DNA from: an uncultured Christensenellaceae bacterium | GTDB taxonomy: Bacteria; Bacillota; Clostridia; Christensenellales; Borkfalkiaceae | DNA: 15,172 nucleotides | Reading direction: 5' to 3' | Assembly: GCA_910587625.1 (NCBI GenBank) | Contig: CAJUMW010000026.1 | Span: 1 to 15,172, forward strand | Part shown: positions 1 to 5,775 of the stretch, piece by piece | Position numbering within the stretch: position 1 is the first letter of the stretch | Layout: each line of letters opens with the position of its first letter | Notes under the pieces: generated by a model | Databases searched by the model: none | The model's input: the letters and a program-made list of their open reading frames with translations, nothing else | What the model was told of the DNA's origin: nothing | Position numbers and translations under genes: made by a program

Positions 1-237
1 GAAACTGTGGGGCATAACGATTTTAAGGCTCAAAAAAGTAAGGGTTGATACCTACCACGAGGGAAGGGGTAAAATCGCTTAGGACGTAATCTACGCTGTT
101 TTTCATTTTTATAAATAAGAAAATCAGTCGGTTTTTTCTAAAAACCGACTGATTTAGGTGTCAATGATGAATGATAAGTAGCGTAGTAAACAGCCGAAAA
201 AGGGAGTGGGTAGTAGCAGGGGTTGAACCCGTTTTAA
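1..237. other. Left-edge region without a recognised gene
   Basis: No gene is recognised here. One frame is open from position 2 to a TAG at 80-82 (26 residues, containing VRVDTYHEGRGKIA), so the last codons of an upstream gene could be present, but I cannot assign them. A perfect hairpin follows at 121-155. CTACGCT at 91-97 can pair with AGCGTAG at 180-186, which would enclose that hairpin. At about 205-231 the minus strand reads CGGGTTCAACCCCTGC then TACTACCCAC, which resembles the T-arm and acceptor end of a tRNA, but no tRNA body is present. Confidence 0.4.
121..155. terminator. Perfect 16-bp hairpin, probable terminator
   Basis: AAATCAGTCGGTTTTT (121-136) pairs perfectly with AAAAACCGACTGATTT (140-155) around a 3-nt loop. 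The run of T lies inside the stem and there is no clear T tract after it on the plus strand, so this is not a classic intrinsic terminator. It may still end a transcript entering from the left, and it separates that region from the defence pair. Confidence 0.5.
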
Positions 238-266
238 TTGCAAAAATCTCATTAAAGTGATATAAT
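238..266 (+). promoter_or_regulatory. Sigma-A promoter of the ApeA-like gene
   Basis: TTGCAA (238-243), a 17-nt spacer and TATAAT (261-266) form a near-consensus housekeeping promoter. Transcription would start near 273, giving a leader of about 25 nt with the ribosome binding site GCAGGAG at 284-290, 7 nt before the ATG at 298. Confidence 0.8.
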
Positions 267-297
267 AAATTAGTCATAGAATCGCAGGAGTAAAACA

Positions 298-1635
298 ATG
301 TCAAACGATAACCAATATTATGTCGGTGAATTTGAGATAGATAGCAGAAAATATGCAGGACAGATAACGATAATTTGCAAAACAGGTGAAATCTTTTTAA
401 CGCTTACAATTGCTACAGACGGTTTCGGAAAGCATTATAGCAAACTTGAAACCATAAAAGGTAGTGTGGGCGATGGTCGCGTACAAATAACTTTAATTAA
501 TTGCAATCATTATAATGGTCATATATATTTTGCATCGCATCAAAATATATGCTTTTCTGTTGAGCGAATGTTTTTTAGTGATAAGCCACTTGATAGTTTT
601 CTTTTTGATGAATATGAGGCGGAACTTGAAAATGCTTTGAGATGGAGTGGGTTATCCTGCATCAACAGAGCAGAAGAAAAGTATATATTTTTCAATGAAC
701 ATAAAAAAACTGAATTTGAATATGGAGATTACCAAATTACTTTTGTTAGTAAAGTTACACAAAATTTAAACTATGCTCCAGTCGATGAAGAAAATTCTGT
801 TATAGAAAGACTGGTTATGAAAATTCGTTGTAGCACAAAAAGACCTTATGATGATTTTTTGAGAATTAGAGATCTGTTTATATCTATTATTTGTTTTTGT
901 ATAAAAAACAATGTTAATGTTTTGAAGCAGAAATTTTATAACTCTGATGTATGCTATTCGGTATCAAAAAGTATTTCGATTCCTTATAAAATTAGGTTTT
1001 ATGAAGCTATAGGTAAAAAAACGATTTTTAAATTATGTCATGAATCTGAAATGAATTTTACGTTGAACATGCTTGGGCAAGATTTTTTTGCTCAAGCTCA
1101 TAACATAGAAACAATAGAAAAACTCCGACCTATATTCAATTTGTATTTGTCTTTATTTAAATATCAAGATATGCCGATAGAAATGATTTTTTTGAATATC
1201 GTGCAAGCACTTGAAACCTATCATAGTAGATTCAAATATGATAAAAAGGATAAGTATAAAGCTCATATATTTACTTTAGAATCTAATACCGAGTTTGAGC
1301 GACTATTGAAACCATTATTATGGGATAGTAGTCAAAGTGATGAAAACTGTACGTTTATAACATTACATTCAAGATTAAATGATTTAATGATTTTCGCTGA
1401 AAATAATTTATTTCGAGTGCTATATGTACATGACGATTTTGCACAAAAAATTAGCAATACAAGAAACTACTTAACGCACTATGATGCAAAAAAAGAAGCA
1501 ACTGCATTAAAAGGGGAGGATTTATCAAAAGCCATTTATTTACTTGAACTTATCCTTGAATATTATGTATGCTTGGAATTTGGTATAGATAGAGAAACAT
1601 ACATAAGAAATGAATTGATGCAAGTATTCTTATAA
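298..1635 (+). CDS. apeA: ApeA-like anti-phage HEPN protein
   Basis: This 445-residue protein has the layout of the ApeA family. A beta-rich N-terminal half begins with YVGEFEIDSRKYAGQITI, and an alpha-helical C-terminal half follows. Near the C-terminus, ISNTRNYLTH carries the RX4H motif of HEPN ribonucleases (R389 and H394). ApeA proteins are single-gene abortive-infection defences: the N-terminal domain is thought to sense the phage and the HEPN domain to cut RNA, stopping growth of the infected cell. The start has a good ribosome binding site (GCAGGAG) and its own sigma-A promoter. A DUF4238-like gene follows after 96 nt and may be its partner. The call rests on remembered family features, and the phage trigger cannot be read from the sequence. 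A non-defence HEPN protein is the main alternative. Confidence 0.72.
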   Translation: MSNDNQYYVGEFEIDSRKYAGQITIICKTGEIFLTLTIATDGFGKHYSKLETIKGSVGDGRVQITLINCNHYNGHIYFASHQNICFSVERMFFSDKPLDSFLFDEYEAELENALRWSGLSCINRAEEKYIFFNEHKKTEFEYGDYQITFVSKVTQNLNYAPVDEENSVIERLVMKIRCSTKRPYDDFLRIRDLFISIICFCIKNNVNVLKQKFYNSDVCYSVSKSISIPYKIRFYEAIGKKTIFKLCHESEMNFTLNMLGQDFFAQAHNIETIEKLRPIFNLYLSLFKYQDMPIEMIFLNIVQALETYHSRFKYDKKDKYKAHIFTLESNTEFERLLKPLLWDSSQSDENCTFITLHSRLNDLMIFAENNLFRVLYVHDDFAQKISNTRNYLTHYDAKKEATALKGEDLSKAIYLLELILEYYVCLEFGIDRETYIRNELMQVFL

Positions 1636-1731
1636 CTTATAAATTAATTACATGGAAAGTTTTTTGAATTTATGAAAAGAGAAGAGTTAGTTAAATAATA
1701 GTCGTAAAAATTTTCTTGGGGAAATAATCAA

Positions 1732-2532
1732 ATGGCAAAAGAAGGAATAGATTGTCATGTACAAATACCTTGCTCACTTTTGAAAGGCTTTTCTAAAAGA
1801 TTGAATAAAGGCGAATGGGTGGTATTTAGAATGAATGACCAAGGTCACATAGATTTTCAAGTGCCAAAAAAATGTAATATAATAAGCAATTATTATTCTA
1901 ATGAAGTAGAGAACGAAATTTTAATGACATTCGAATCAAATTTTGGTCAAATTAAAAAAAGATTTATAGATTATGTTAAAACGGGAAAGGATATTGGTTG
2001 GACAGTTAAAGATGAATCTATTATTCAAGATTTTATTTTAAGTTGTGTTGCAAGGCAGCCGAACATTGGTCAGGATATATTTTCTGAACCAATTATTAAT
2101 TATTTTTGTAAAAGTATTAAGCCCCAAGATTTTACGGTTCAGTTTGCTGCGGCAAATAAACAGAATATTGTTAAAGAGATGTATCCTGATTATAGAATCG
2201 CTATAGTCATAAATAATACAGAAATCAATTTTATAATTCCACAAGACTGTGTATACCACGTAACATTAACTGGCAATGATTATCCAATGGCGTTACTGCC
2301 AATAACGTCCCGGATAGCTATTTGTTATGAAAAAGCACAATATAAAACGGCCGAGGCACATTCTCTTTGGAAAAGAACAATTATTGAAAAGCAATTAATA
2401 GATTCGTTAAATAAAATAGCTATTTTTCACGAATTTAGTTCGCCAAAGGAAAATAAATTCAAATTCGTTTATGCACAAAATAAAGAAGATTTAGAGAGAT
2501 ATAATATATCGGAAATTTTAGAGAAAACTTGA
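1732..2532 (+). CDS. DUF4238-like protein, possible defence partner
   Basis: A 266-residue soluble protein with no signal peptide or membrane segment. The start KEGIDCHVQIPCSLLKGFS and the later NNTEINFIIPQD and LPITSRIAICY match the pattern I recall for DUF4238: a His and Pro near the N-terminus followed by Leu/Phe, then an F-I-x-P-D-like core, then a Pro-Ile/Leu-Ser-x-Arg-Ile stretch. The biochemical function of that family is not known to me. It follows the ApeA-like gene on the same strand without an evident terminator between them, so the two are probably cotranscribed. The ribosome binding site is weak (TGGGGAA, about 1717-1723). The gene is followed by two hairpins that close the unit. 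Confidence 0.6.
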   Translation: MAKEGIDCHVQIPCSLLKGFSKRLNKGEWVVFRMNDQGHIDFQVPKKCNIISNYYSNEVENEILMTFESNFGQIKKRFIDYVKTGKDIGWTVKDESIIQDFILSCVARQPNIGQDIFSEPIINYFCKSIKPQDFTVQFAAANKQNIVKEMYPDYRIAIVINNTEINFIIPQDCVYHVTLTGNDYPMALLPITSRIAICYEKAQYKTAEAHSLWKRTIIEKQLIDSLNKIAIFHEFSSPKENKFKFVYAQNKEDLERYNISEILEKT

Positions 2533-2594
2533 TAGTAATTTAAAAAATATTCAAGTATCAATGAACAATTCAAGTCCCGACTATTGCACCAAAG

Positions 2595-2632
2595 AAGTCG
2601 GTGGAAAAGTCGTTTGATTTTTCCGCCGATTT
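2595..2632 (+). terminator. Hairpin after the defence pair, likely terminator
   Basis: AAGTCGGTGGAAAA (2595-2608) pairs with TTTTCCGCCGATTT (2619-2632), 14 bp including two G-T pairs, with a 10-nt loop. TAGCATTTTT follows, a weak T tract. It lies 63 nt after the DUF4238-like stop codon and would end that transcript. Confidence 0.6.
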
Positions 2633-2673
2633 TAGCATTTTTGGGGGTGTTTTCGCCCTTATAACGCAAGAAT

Positions 2674-2717
2674 AAGACCTTGAAAGGCGATAGGCTTTTG
2701 ACAAGGTCTTTATTTTT
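2674..2717 (+). terminator. Second intrinsic terminator before the repair island
   Basis: AAGACCTTG (2674-2682) pairs with CAAGGTCTT (2702-2710). The 19-nt loop can itself fold through AAAG/CTTT. TATTTTT follows directly (2711-2717). Together with the preceding hairpin it insulates the repair island from the defence pair. Confidence 0.7.
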
Positions 2718-2838
2718 GAAGAAAAACGGACGATACTTTTCATATTACACAACACAAAAAAGTCGCTTAAAAAGTACCAACTGACAGGACTTGAATATAG
2801 ATTTTAATTAAAAATCGCAATTTCACTGATAACGTTAT

Positions 2839-2867
2839 TTGACATAGCTGACTGATTTTCGTATAAT
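2839..2867 (+). promoter_or_regulatory. Consensus sigma-A promoter of the zinc ribbon gene
   Basis: TTGACA (2839-2844), a 17-nt spacer and TATAAT (2862-2867) match the housekeeping consensus perfectly, so strong constitutive expression is expected. The in-frame ATG at 2868 touches the -10 box and would lie upstream of the transcript start (about 2874), so it cannot be the start codon of the next gene. Confidence 0.9.
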
Positions 2868-2894
2868 ATGAAAGTCAAAAGAGGAGCGAAAATT

Positions 2895-3056
2895 ATGCTA
2901 TACACAGTAAAATGTCCGAAGTGCGGAGCGGAGCAGAAAGGACTTGATTTGAAAGAATCAAATGGCTCGGTAGTATGTTCTGAATGCGAAACACAGTTTG
3001 AAGTCAGAGTAGAAGAATTGAAAAAGGAAATAACGAATGAGAAAACGGTGGAGTGA
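2895..3056 (+). CDS. Small zinc ribbon protein
   Basis: A 53-residue protein, MLYTVKCPKCGAEQ onward, with two CxxC knuckles (CPKC near residues 7-10 and CSEC near 27-30) about 17 residues apart: one zinc ribbon followed by an acidic and basic helical tail. The start at 2895 is chosen because GAGGAG (2881-2886) lies at the right distance and the ATG at 2868 falls in the promoter. Its function is unknown; such mini-ribbons may bind nucleic acid or act as a metal-dependent adaptor. It is the first gene of the repair island and is driven by a perfect promoter. Its stop codon lies inside the loop of an intrinsic terminator. Confidence 0.75.
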   Translation: MLYTVKCPKCGAEQKGLDLKESNGSVVCSECETQFEVRVEELKKEITNEKTVE

Positions 3057-3072
3057 ATCCGCCGTTATTTTT
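3044..3072 (+). terminator. Terminator overlapping the zinc ribbon stop codon
   Basis: AACGGTGGA (3044-3052) pairs with TCCGCCGTT (3058-3066), 9 bp with one G-T pair and a GTGAA loop that contains the TGA stop at 3054-3056. A run of T follows (3068-3072). Nearly the same 29-bp sequence recurs after the rubredoxin gene at 5721-5750. Confidence 0.8.
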
Positions 3073-3097
3073 GTTTAAAAACGTAAATACTAAACAT

Positions 3098-3355
3098 ATG
3101 ATAAATTACGAAAAGGTTTACGTTGCGGTGTATTTGAAAATTAACACAGACGGGATAATGAAGCCTGTGGCAATCGAATGGAAGGACGGAGCGCGGTATG
3201 ATATAGATAAAGTCATAGACGAACGCAACGCTCCGCCGGAACATACAGGAGGAGTGCTCACACGAAAGTATAGGGTGATAATTAAGGGCAGAGAAAAGAT
3301 AATTTATCTGGATAAGCAGACGAACAGATGGTTCGTGGAAAAGCCGTTGTATTGA
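3098..3355 (+). CDS. Small beta-rich protein next to translesion polymerase
   Basis: An 85-residue protein starting MINYEKVYVAVYLK. It contains IEWKDGARYDIDKVIDER, then YRVIIKGREKIIYLD and a C-terminal NRWFVEK. This W-x-DG-x-x-Y-x-ID-x-V plus R-W-F-V-E pattern is one I recall from small uncharacterised Firmicutes proteins beside Y-family polymerase genes; no function is established to my knowledge. I prefer the start at 3098 over an earlier in-frame ATG (3053), which lies inside the preceding terminator. No Shine-Dalgarno precedes it; AATACT sits exactly 6 nt before the ATG, as at four other genes of this island, so the mRNA may be leaderless. It ends 32 nt before the polymerase start. Confidence 0.65.
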   Translation: MINYEKVYVAVYLKINTDGIMKPVAIEWKDGARYDIDKVIDERNAPPEHTGGVLTRKYRVIIKGREKIIYLDKQTNRWFVEKPLY

Positions 3356-3371
3356 ACGGCTTTTTTCTTTT
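3341..3371 (+). terminator. Terminator overlapping the next promoter
   Basis: AAGCCGTT (3341-3348) pairs perfectly with AACGGCTT (3355-3362) around a 6-nt loop, followed by TTTTCTTTTT. The TGA stop of the upstream gene (3353-3355) lies at the loop edge. The -35 box of the polymerase promoter (TTGAAC, 3352-3357) lies in the loop and 3' arm, so the same bases serve both roles. Confidence 0.75.
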
Positions 3372-3387
3372 TGCGCATAATACTTTT
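3352..3387 (+). promoter_or_regulatory. Leaderless-type promoter of the Y-family polymerase
   Basis: TTGAAC (3352-3357), an 18-nt spacer and CATAAT (3376-3381) precede the ATG at 3388 by only 6 nt, so transcription should start at or next to the A of the start codon. There is no Shine-Dalgarno sequence. TTTTTGCGCATAA is an imperfect palindrome around TGCGCA, which could be a binding site for a regulator. TTTTG plus GCATA is shared with the Ku promoter. Confidence 0.7.
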
Positions 3388-4638
3388 ATGCGGACGATAC
3401 TTCACAGCGATCTGAATAATTTTTACGCGTCGGTCGAGTGCCTGAGAAACCCCGAAATACGCGATAAGCCCGTCGTCGTGGTCGGCAGTAAAGAGGACAG
3501 ACACGGCATAGTTTTGGCGAAGAATATGATAGCCAAAAACTTCGGTGTAAAGACGGGCGACGTGTATTGGGAAGCCAAACAAAAATGTGGCAACACGCTC
3601 ATAGAAGTGCCCGCCGATTTTATCACTTATCTCAACGTGTCGAGGGAGGTCCGCGCAATCTACGGGGACTACACGGACAGGATAGAAGCCTACGGCATAG
3701 ACGAATGTTGGCTGGACGTAACGAACAGCGTGAAAGCGTTCGGCAGCGGCAAAAAAATTGCCGAAGAAATAAGGGAGAGGATAAAGAGTGAAATCGGACT
3801 TACTGTAAGCATTGGCGTGAGTTGGAACAAGATATTCGCAAAGCTCGGCTCGGATATGAAAAAGCCAGACGCCGTAACGGAAATTACGCCCGACAACTAC
3901 AAACAAAAAGTATGGACTCTGCCCGTCGAAGATTTGCTTTACGTCGGCAGAGCCACGCAAAAGAAACTCAACCGTATAGGCATTAAAACGATAGGACAGC
4001 TTGCACAGACCGATGAAAAGGTATTGACCGACTTGCTCGGCAAATGGGGGAGCTATATTCATACGTTCGCTAACGGAAGGGACGAGTCGCCCGTGCTAAC
4101 CGTCAACGAGGAAGAAGCAATTAAATCGATAGGCAACAGTCTTACCGTCTACCGCGATTTGGAAAACGATGACGACGTGGAAATAGTAATCTGGCTGCTT
4201 GCCGACTCGGTCGCTTCGCGTATGAGAGAAGCCGGACTGAACAAGGCGAGAACAGTTCAGCTTTATATTCGGGACAGCAATTTGCTCGGCTATCAGAAAC
4301 AGGGCAAACTACTACGACCAACAAACAATATGAATGATATAGCAAGATTTGCTTTTAAGCTGTTTAAGGAAATATATCCTTGGAACGAATACGTAAGAGG
4401 ACTCGGCATTTCCGTAACGGACTTTATAACGGGCAACGAACAGCTTGACATGTTTGCGGATTTAGCAAAGGACGAGAAGCAGAAGCGGCTTGACAACGCG
4501 ATAGATAAGCTGCGGGCAAAGTACGGCAACAATATAATTCAGAGCGCGGTGGTGTTCAAAGACCCTAAACTGCGCGATTTAGATATAAAGGGCGAACACG
4601 TTATTCACCCTTACAGCTTTTTCAAAAATAATAAATAA
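3388..4638 (+). CDS. dinB: Y-family translesion DNA polymerase (Pol IV-like)
   Basis: A 416-residue DNA polymerase that copies damaged templates. LHSDLNNFYASVE (residues 5-17) supplies catalytic D8 and a Tyr steric gate (Y13). YGIDECWLDVT supplies the other catalytic acids D105 and E106. SIGVSWNKIFAKLGSDMKKP (141-160) is the conserved palm segment, helix-hairpin-helix-like VEDLLYVGRATQKKLNRIG lies near 180-198, and QLDMF (352-356) is a sliding-clamp binding motif. Length is as expected for DinB/UmuC-like enzymes, with about 60 residues after the clamp motif. The start at 3388 is fixed by the family's N-terminus; the in-frame upstream extension overlaps a terminator. It faces the SRAP gene tail to tail. 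Closer membership (DinB or UmuC-like) cannot be settled here. Confidence 0.93.
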   Translation: MRTILHSDLNNFYASVECLRNPEIRDKPVVVVGSKEDRHGIVLAKNMIAKNFGVKTGDVYWEAKQKCGNTLIEVPADFITYLNVSREVRAIYGDYTDRIEAYGIDECWLDVTNSVKAFGSGKKIAEEIRERIKSEIGLTVSIGVSWNKIFAKLGSDMKKPDAVTEITPDNYKQKVWTLPVEDLLYVGRATQKKLNRIGIKTIGQLAQTDEKVLTDLLGKWGSYIHTFANGRDESPVLTVNEEEAIKSIGNSLTVYRDLENDDDVEIVIWLLADSVASRMREAGLNKARTVQLYIRDSNLLGYQKQGKLLRPTNNMNDIARFAFKLFKEIYPWNEYVRGLGISVTDFITGNEQLDMFADLAKDEKQKRLDNAIDKLRAKYGNNIIQSAVVFKDPKLRDLDIKGEHVIHPYSFFKNNK

Positions 4639-4661
4639 AAGCATCCATAAGAGTACGCTGT

Positions 4662-5213
4662 TTATAGGCATTTCAATTTTACTTTGTTATCCGTTAAAAT
4701 GAAATTACGGGCAAAGTCGGTGTCGTTAAGATAATAATCTTTAATATCTTCGCTAACGATAATAGGAATACGGTTGTGGTAATTTTCAACCGGCGGAGTG
4801 GACTGTTTTGTAAGAATAATAAATCTGTTTTCCCCGTCCTCATTTCGATAGAACCCGCCGAGATATAATATTTTTTCGTCCGAACGTTTGAAATAATATT
4901 TATTCTTTTGCGAATCCCATTCATAAAAACCGCTTGCAGGAATTAAACATCTGCGCTCTAAAAAACTTTTGCGGAAAGTTTGTTTATCCGTAACTGTTTC
5001 AGCGCGGGCATTGATAAGAACGCCTTTACCGTCGAAACGTTTAAATCCCCATTTAGAAAGTACAGGATGTTTTTCTTGCGTTATTATGGGTAAGTAATAG
5101 GTAGGGTAAATATCTCCGAATTTAATTTGAACGTTTTTCTCGCTTTCGGGTAGATTGTCTAAAATTTTCTGTATATCTTTGTCATTGCCGTTAAAATGAA
5201 ATCTTCCGCACAT
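4662..5213 (-). CDS. yedK: SRAP (YedK/HMCES-type) abasic-site protein
   Basis: A 183-residue SRAP-domain protein. In this family Cys2, exposed after Met1 removal, forms a stable thiazolidine link to abasic sites in single-stranded DNA and protects them. The key residues are all visible: MCGRF gives C2, INARAE gives N68, ASGFYEW gives E98 and YHNRIPI gives H146, with family-like spacing. It is somewhat shorter than E. coli YedK (about 220). Translation starts at MCGR without a Shine-Dalgarno sequence; CAAACT sits 6 nt before the ATG. It is divergent from the rhodanese across only 35 nt and convergent with the translesion polymerase 23 nt away. Abasic-site shielding would fit beside translesion synthesis. 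Confidence 0.93.
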   Translation of the reverse strand: MCGRFHFNGNDKDIQKILDNLPESEKNVQIKFGDIYPTYYLPIITQEKHPVLSKWGFKRFDGKGVLINARAETVTDKQTFRKSFLERRCLIPASGFYEWDSQKNKYYFKRSDEKILYLGGFYRNEDGENRFIILTKQSTPPVENYHNRIPIIVSEDIKDYYLNDTDFARNFILTDNKVKLKCL

Positions 5214-5248
5214 ACATTAAGTTTGCGTTTTTTGCAAAAAATTATAGT
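5214..5248. promoter_or_regulatory. Divergent promoter region with perfect palindrome
   Basis: Only 35 nt separate the SRAP and rhodanese start codons. The centre is the perfect 14-bp palindrome TTTTTTGCAAAAAA (5228-5241). Going left, CAAACT ends 6 nt before the SRAP ATG. Going right, AAAAAT ends 6 nt before the rhodanese ATG, and TATAGT directly touches that ATG. Neither gene has a Shine-Dalgarno sequence or a clear -35 box. A regulator bound to the palindrome would control both directions; that is an inference. Confidence 0.6.
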
Positions 5249-5538
5249 ATGGCGCAAGATATAGTTGAAGGAATAAAGGCTTTTAAAAAAGATAAAAATG
5301 CGGTGTTGCTGGACGTGCGCACTTTTGAAGAATACGAAAATCAACATATAAATGGCAGTATCAATATACCGATACAGACGCTTAGTCAGATACGTTTAAA
5401 AGTTAAAAATTTATCAACGCCATTATATGTATATTGTCAAAAGGCGTAAGAAGCAGGACTGCGTTAAAACAGCTTACAGAAATGGGTTATTCCAACGTTA
5501 GAGATATCGGCGGTATTAACGGATTGAAATCCATATAA
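5249..5538 (+). pseudogene. Rhodanese (sulfurtransferase), frameshifted
   Basis: A single-domain rhodanese that would carry sulfur as a persulfide on its active-site Cys. The first frame reads VLLDVRTFEEYENQHINGSINIP, a classic rhodanese start, up to YVYCQKA and then a TAA at 5447-5449. In the -1 frame the gene continues directly: GVRSRTALKQLTEMGY, then DIGGINGL, to a TAA at 5536-5538. The break lies in CAAAAGG (5438-5444), inside the active-site loop just after C63 (codon 5435-5437). Restoring one base gives C-Q-x-G-V-R-S, the expected loop, and about 96 residues, normal for the family. A lost A in the A run or a sequencing error explains it best; CAAAAGG is not a standard slippery site. A rubredoxin gene follows. 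Confidence 0.85.
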
Positions 5539-5557
5539 AATAATTAAGGAGTAAAAT

Positions 5558-5713
5558 ATGAAATATATTTGTGAAGTTTGTAATTGGGAATATGATGAAG
5601 AACAGGGATATCCCGAAGGCGGTATAGCACCGGGAACAAAATGGGAAAACGTACCCGAAGATTTTGAGTGCCCTTTGTGTTTTGTAGGTAAAGAACAATT
5701 TACACAAGTTTAA
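5558..5713 (+). CDS. Rubredoxin
   Basis: A 51-residue rubredoxin, a small cytoplasmic one-electron carrier with a single iron bound by four Cys. CEVC (5-8) and CPLC (38-41) give the two knuckles; GYPEGGIAPGTKWENVPEDF between them is the family signature region. The length is normal. AAGGAG (5546-5551) is a good ribosome binding site 6 nt before the ATG. It follows the rhodanese by 19 nt and is probably on the same mRNA. Rubredoxins in anaerobes often feed peroxide- and superoxide-reducing enzymes; no such partner is in the window. It is followed by a strong terminator. Confidence 0.95.
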   Translation: MKYICEVCNWEYDEEQGYPEGGIAPGTKWENVPEDFECPLCFVGKEQFTQV

Positions 5714-5721
5714 TATCATTA

Positions 5722-5753
5722 AACGGCGGAGTGAATTCCGCCGTTATTTTTTT
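5722..5753 (+). terminator. Rubredoxin terminator, copy of the zinc ribbon one
   Basis: AACGGCGGA (5722-5730) pairs perfectly with TCCGCCGTT (5737-5745) around GTGAAT, followed by A and seven T (5747-5753). Over 29 bp it differs from the terminator at 3043-3072 by one substitution and one inserted base. An in-frame GTG for Ku at 5731 falls in its loop and is not a plausible start. Confidence 0.9.
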
Positions 5754-5755
5754 AC

Positions 5756-5775
5756 CTTTTGAGCATACTAACTGT
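5756..5775 (+). promoter_or_regulatory. Leaderless-type promoter of the ku-lig operon
   Basis: CATACT (5764-5769) lies 6 nt before the Ku ATG at 5776, with no Shine-Dalgarno sequence. TTTTGAGCATACT resembles TTTTGCGCATAAT of the polymerase promoter at the same distance from the ATG. No convincing -35 box is visible. Confidence 0.55.

Larger units (their letters stand above)
2533..2838. other. Intergenic region with two hairpins, no gene
   Basis: The gap between the defence pair and the repair island has no supported gene; minus-strand frames here have no start signals or family features. It holds two strong hairpins (listed separately), then an AT-rich stretch including the interrupted palindrome GATTTTAATTAAAAATC at about 2801-2817, which could be an operator for the promoter that follows. 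That operator role is only a guess. Confidence 0.5.

Noticed and set aside
1..297. Possible structured RNA (tmRNA, RNase P or 6S) at the left edge
   Set aside because: No conserved core motif of these RNAs could be found; only local hairpins and a tRNA-end-like stretch are visible.
2570..2755. Minus-strand small frames in the gap after the DUF4238-like gene
   Set aside because: They span two hairpins that act as terminators and have no ribosome binding site.
2868..2894. Upstream ATG for the zinc ribbon gene
   Set aside because: It directly follows the TATAAT box, so it would not be in the mRNA; 2895 has the ribosome binding site.
3352..3357. LexA/SOS box at the polymerase promoter
   Set aside because: GAAC is present, but the matching GTTC at the right distance is not.
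3304..4062. Long minus-strand open frame (252 codons) opposite the polymerase gene
   Set aside because: It lies wholly opposite well-supported genes, has no ribosome binding site or family features, and its composition is the mirror of the polymerase codons.
5438..5444. Programmed frameshift in the rhodanese
   Set aside because: CAAAAGG does not fit the X XXY YYZ rule in the reading phase, and no stimulatory hairpin was seen; a deletion or base-call error is simpler.
5731..5775. Upstream GTG start for Ku adding 15 residues
   Set aside because: It lies in the terminator loop, and the family N-terminus begins at 5776.
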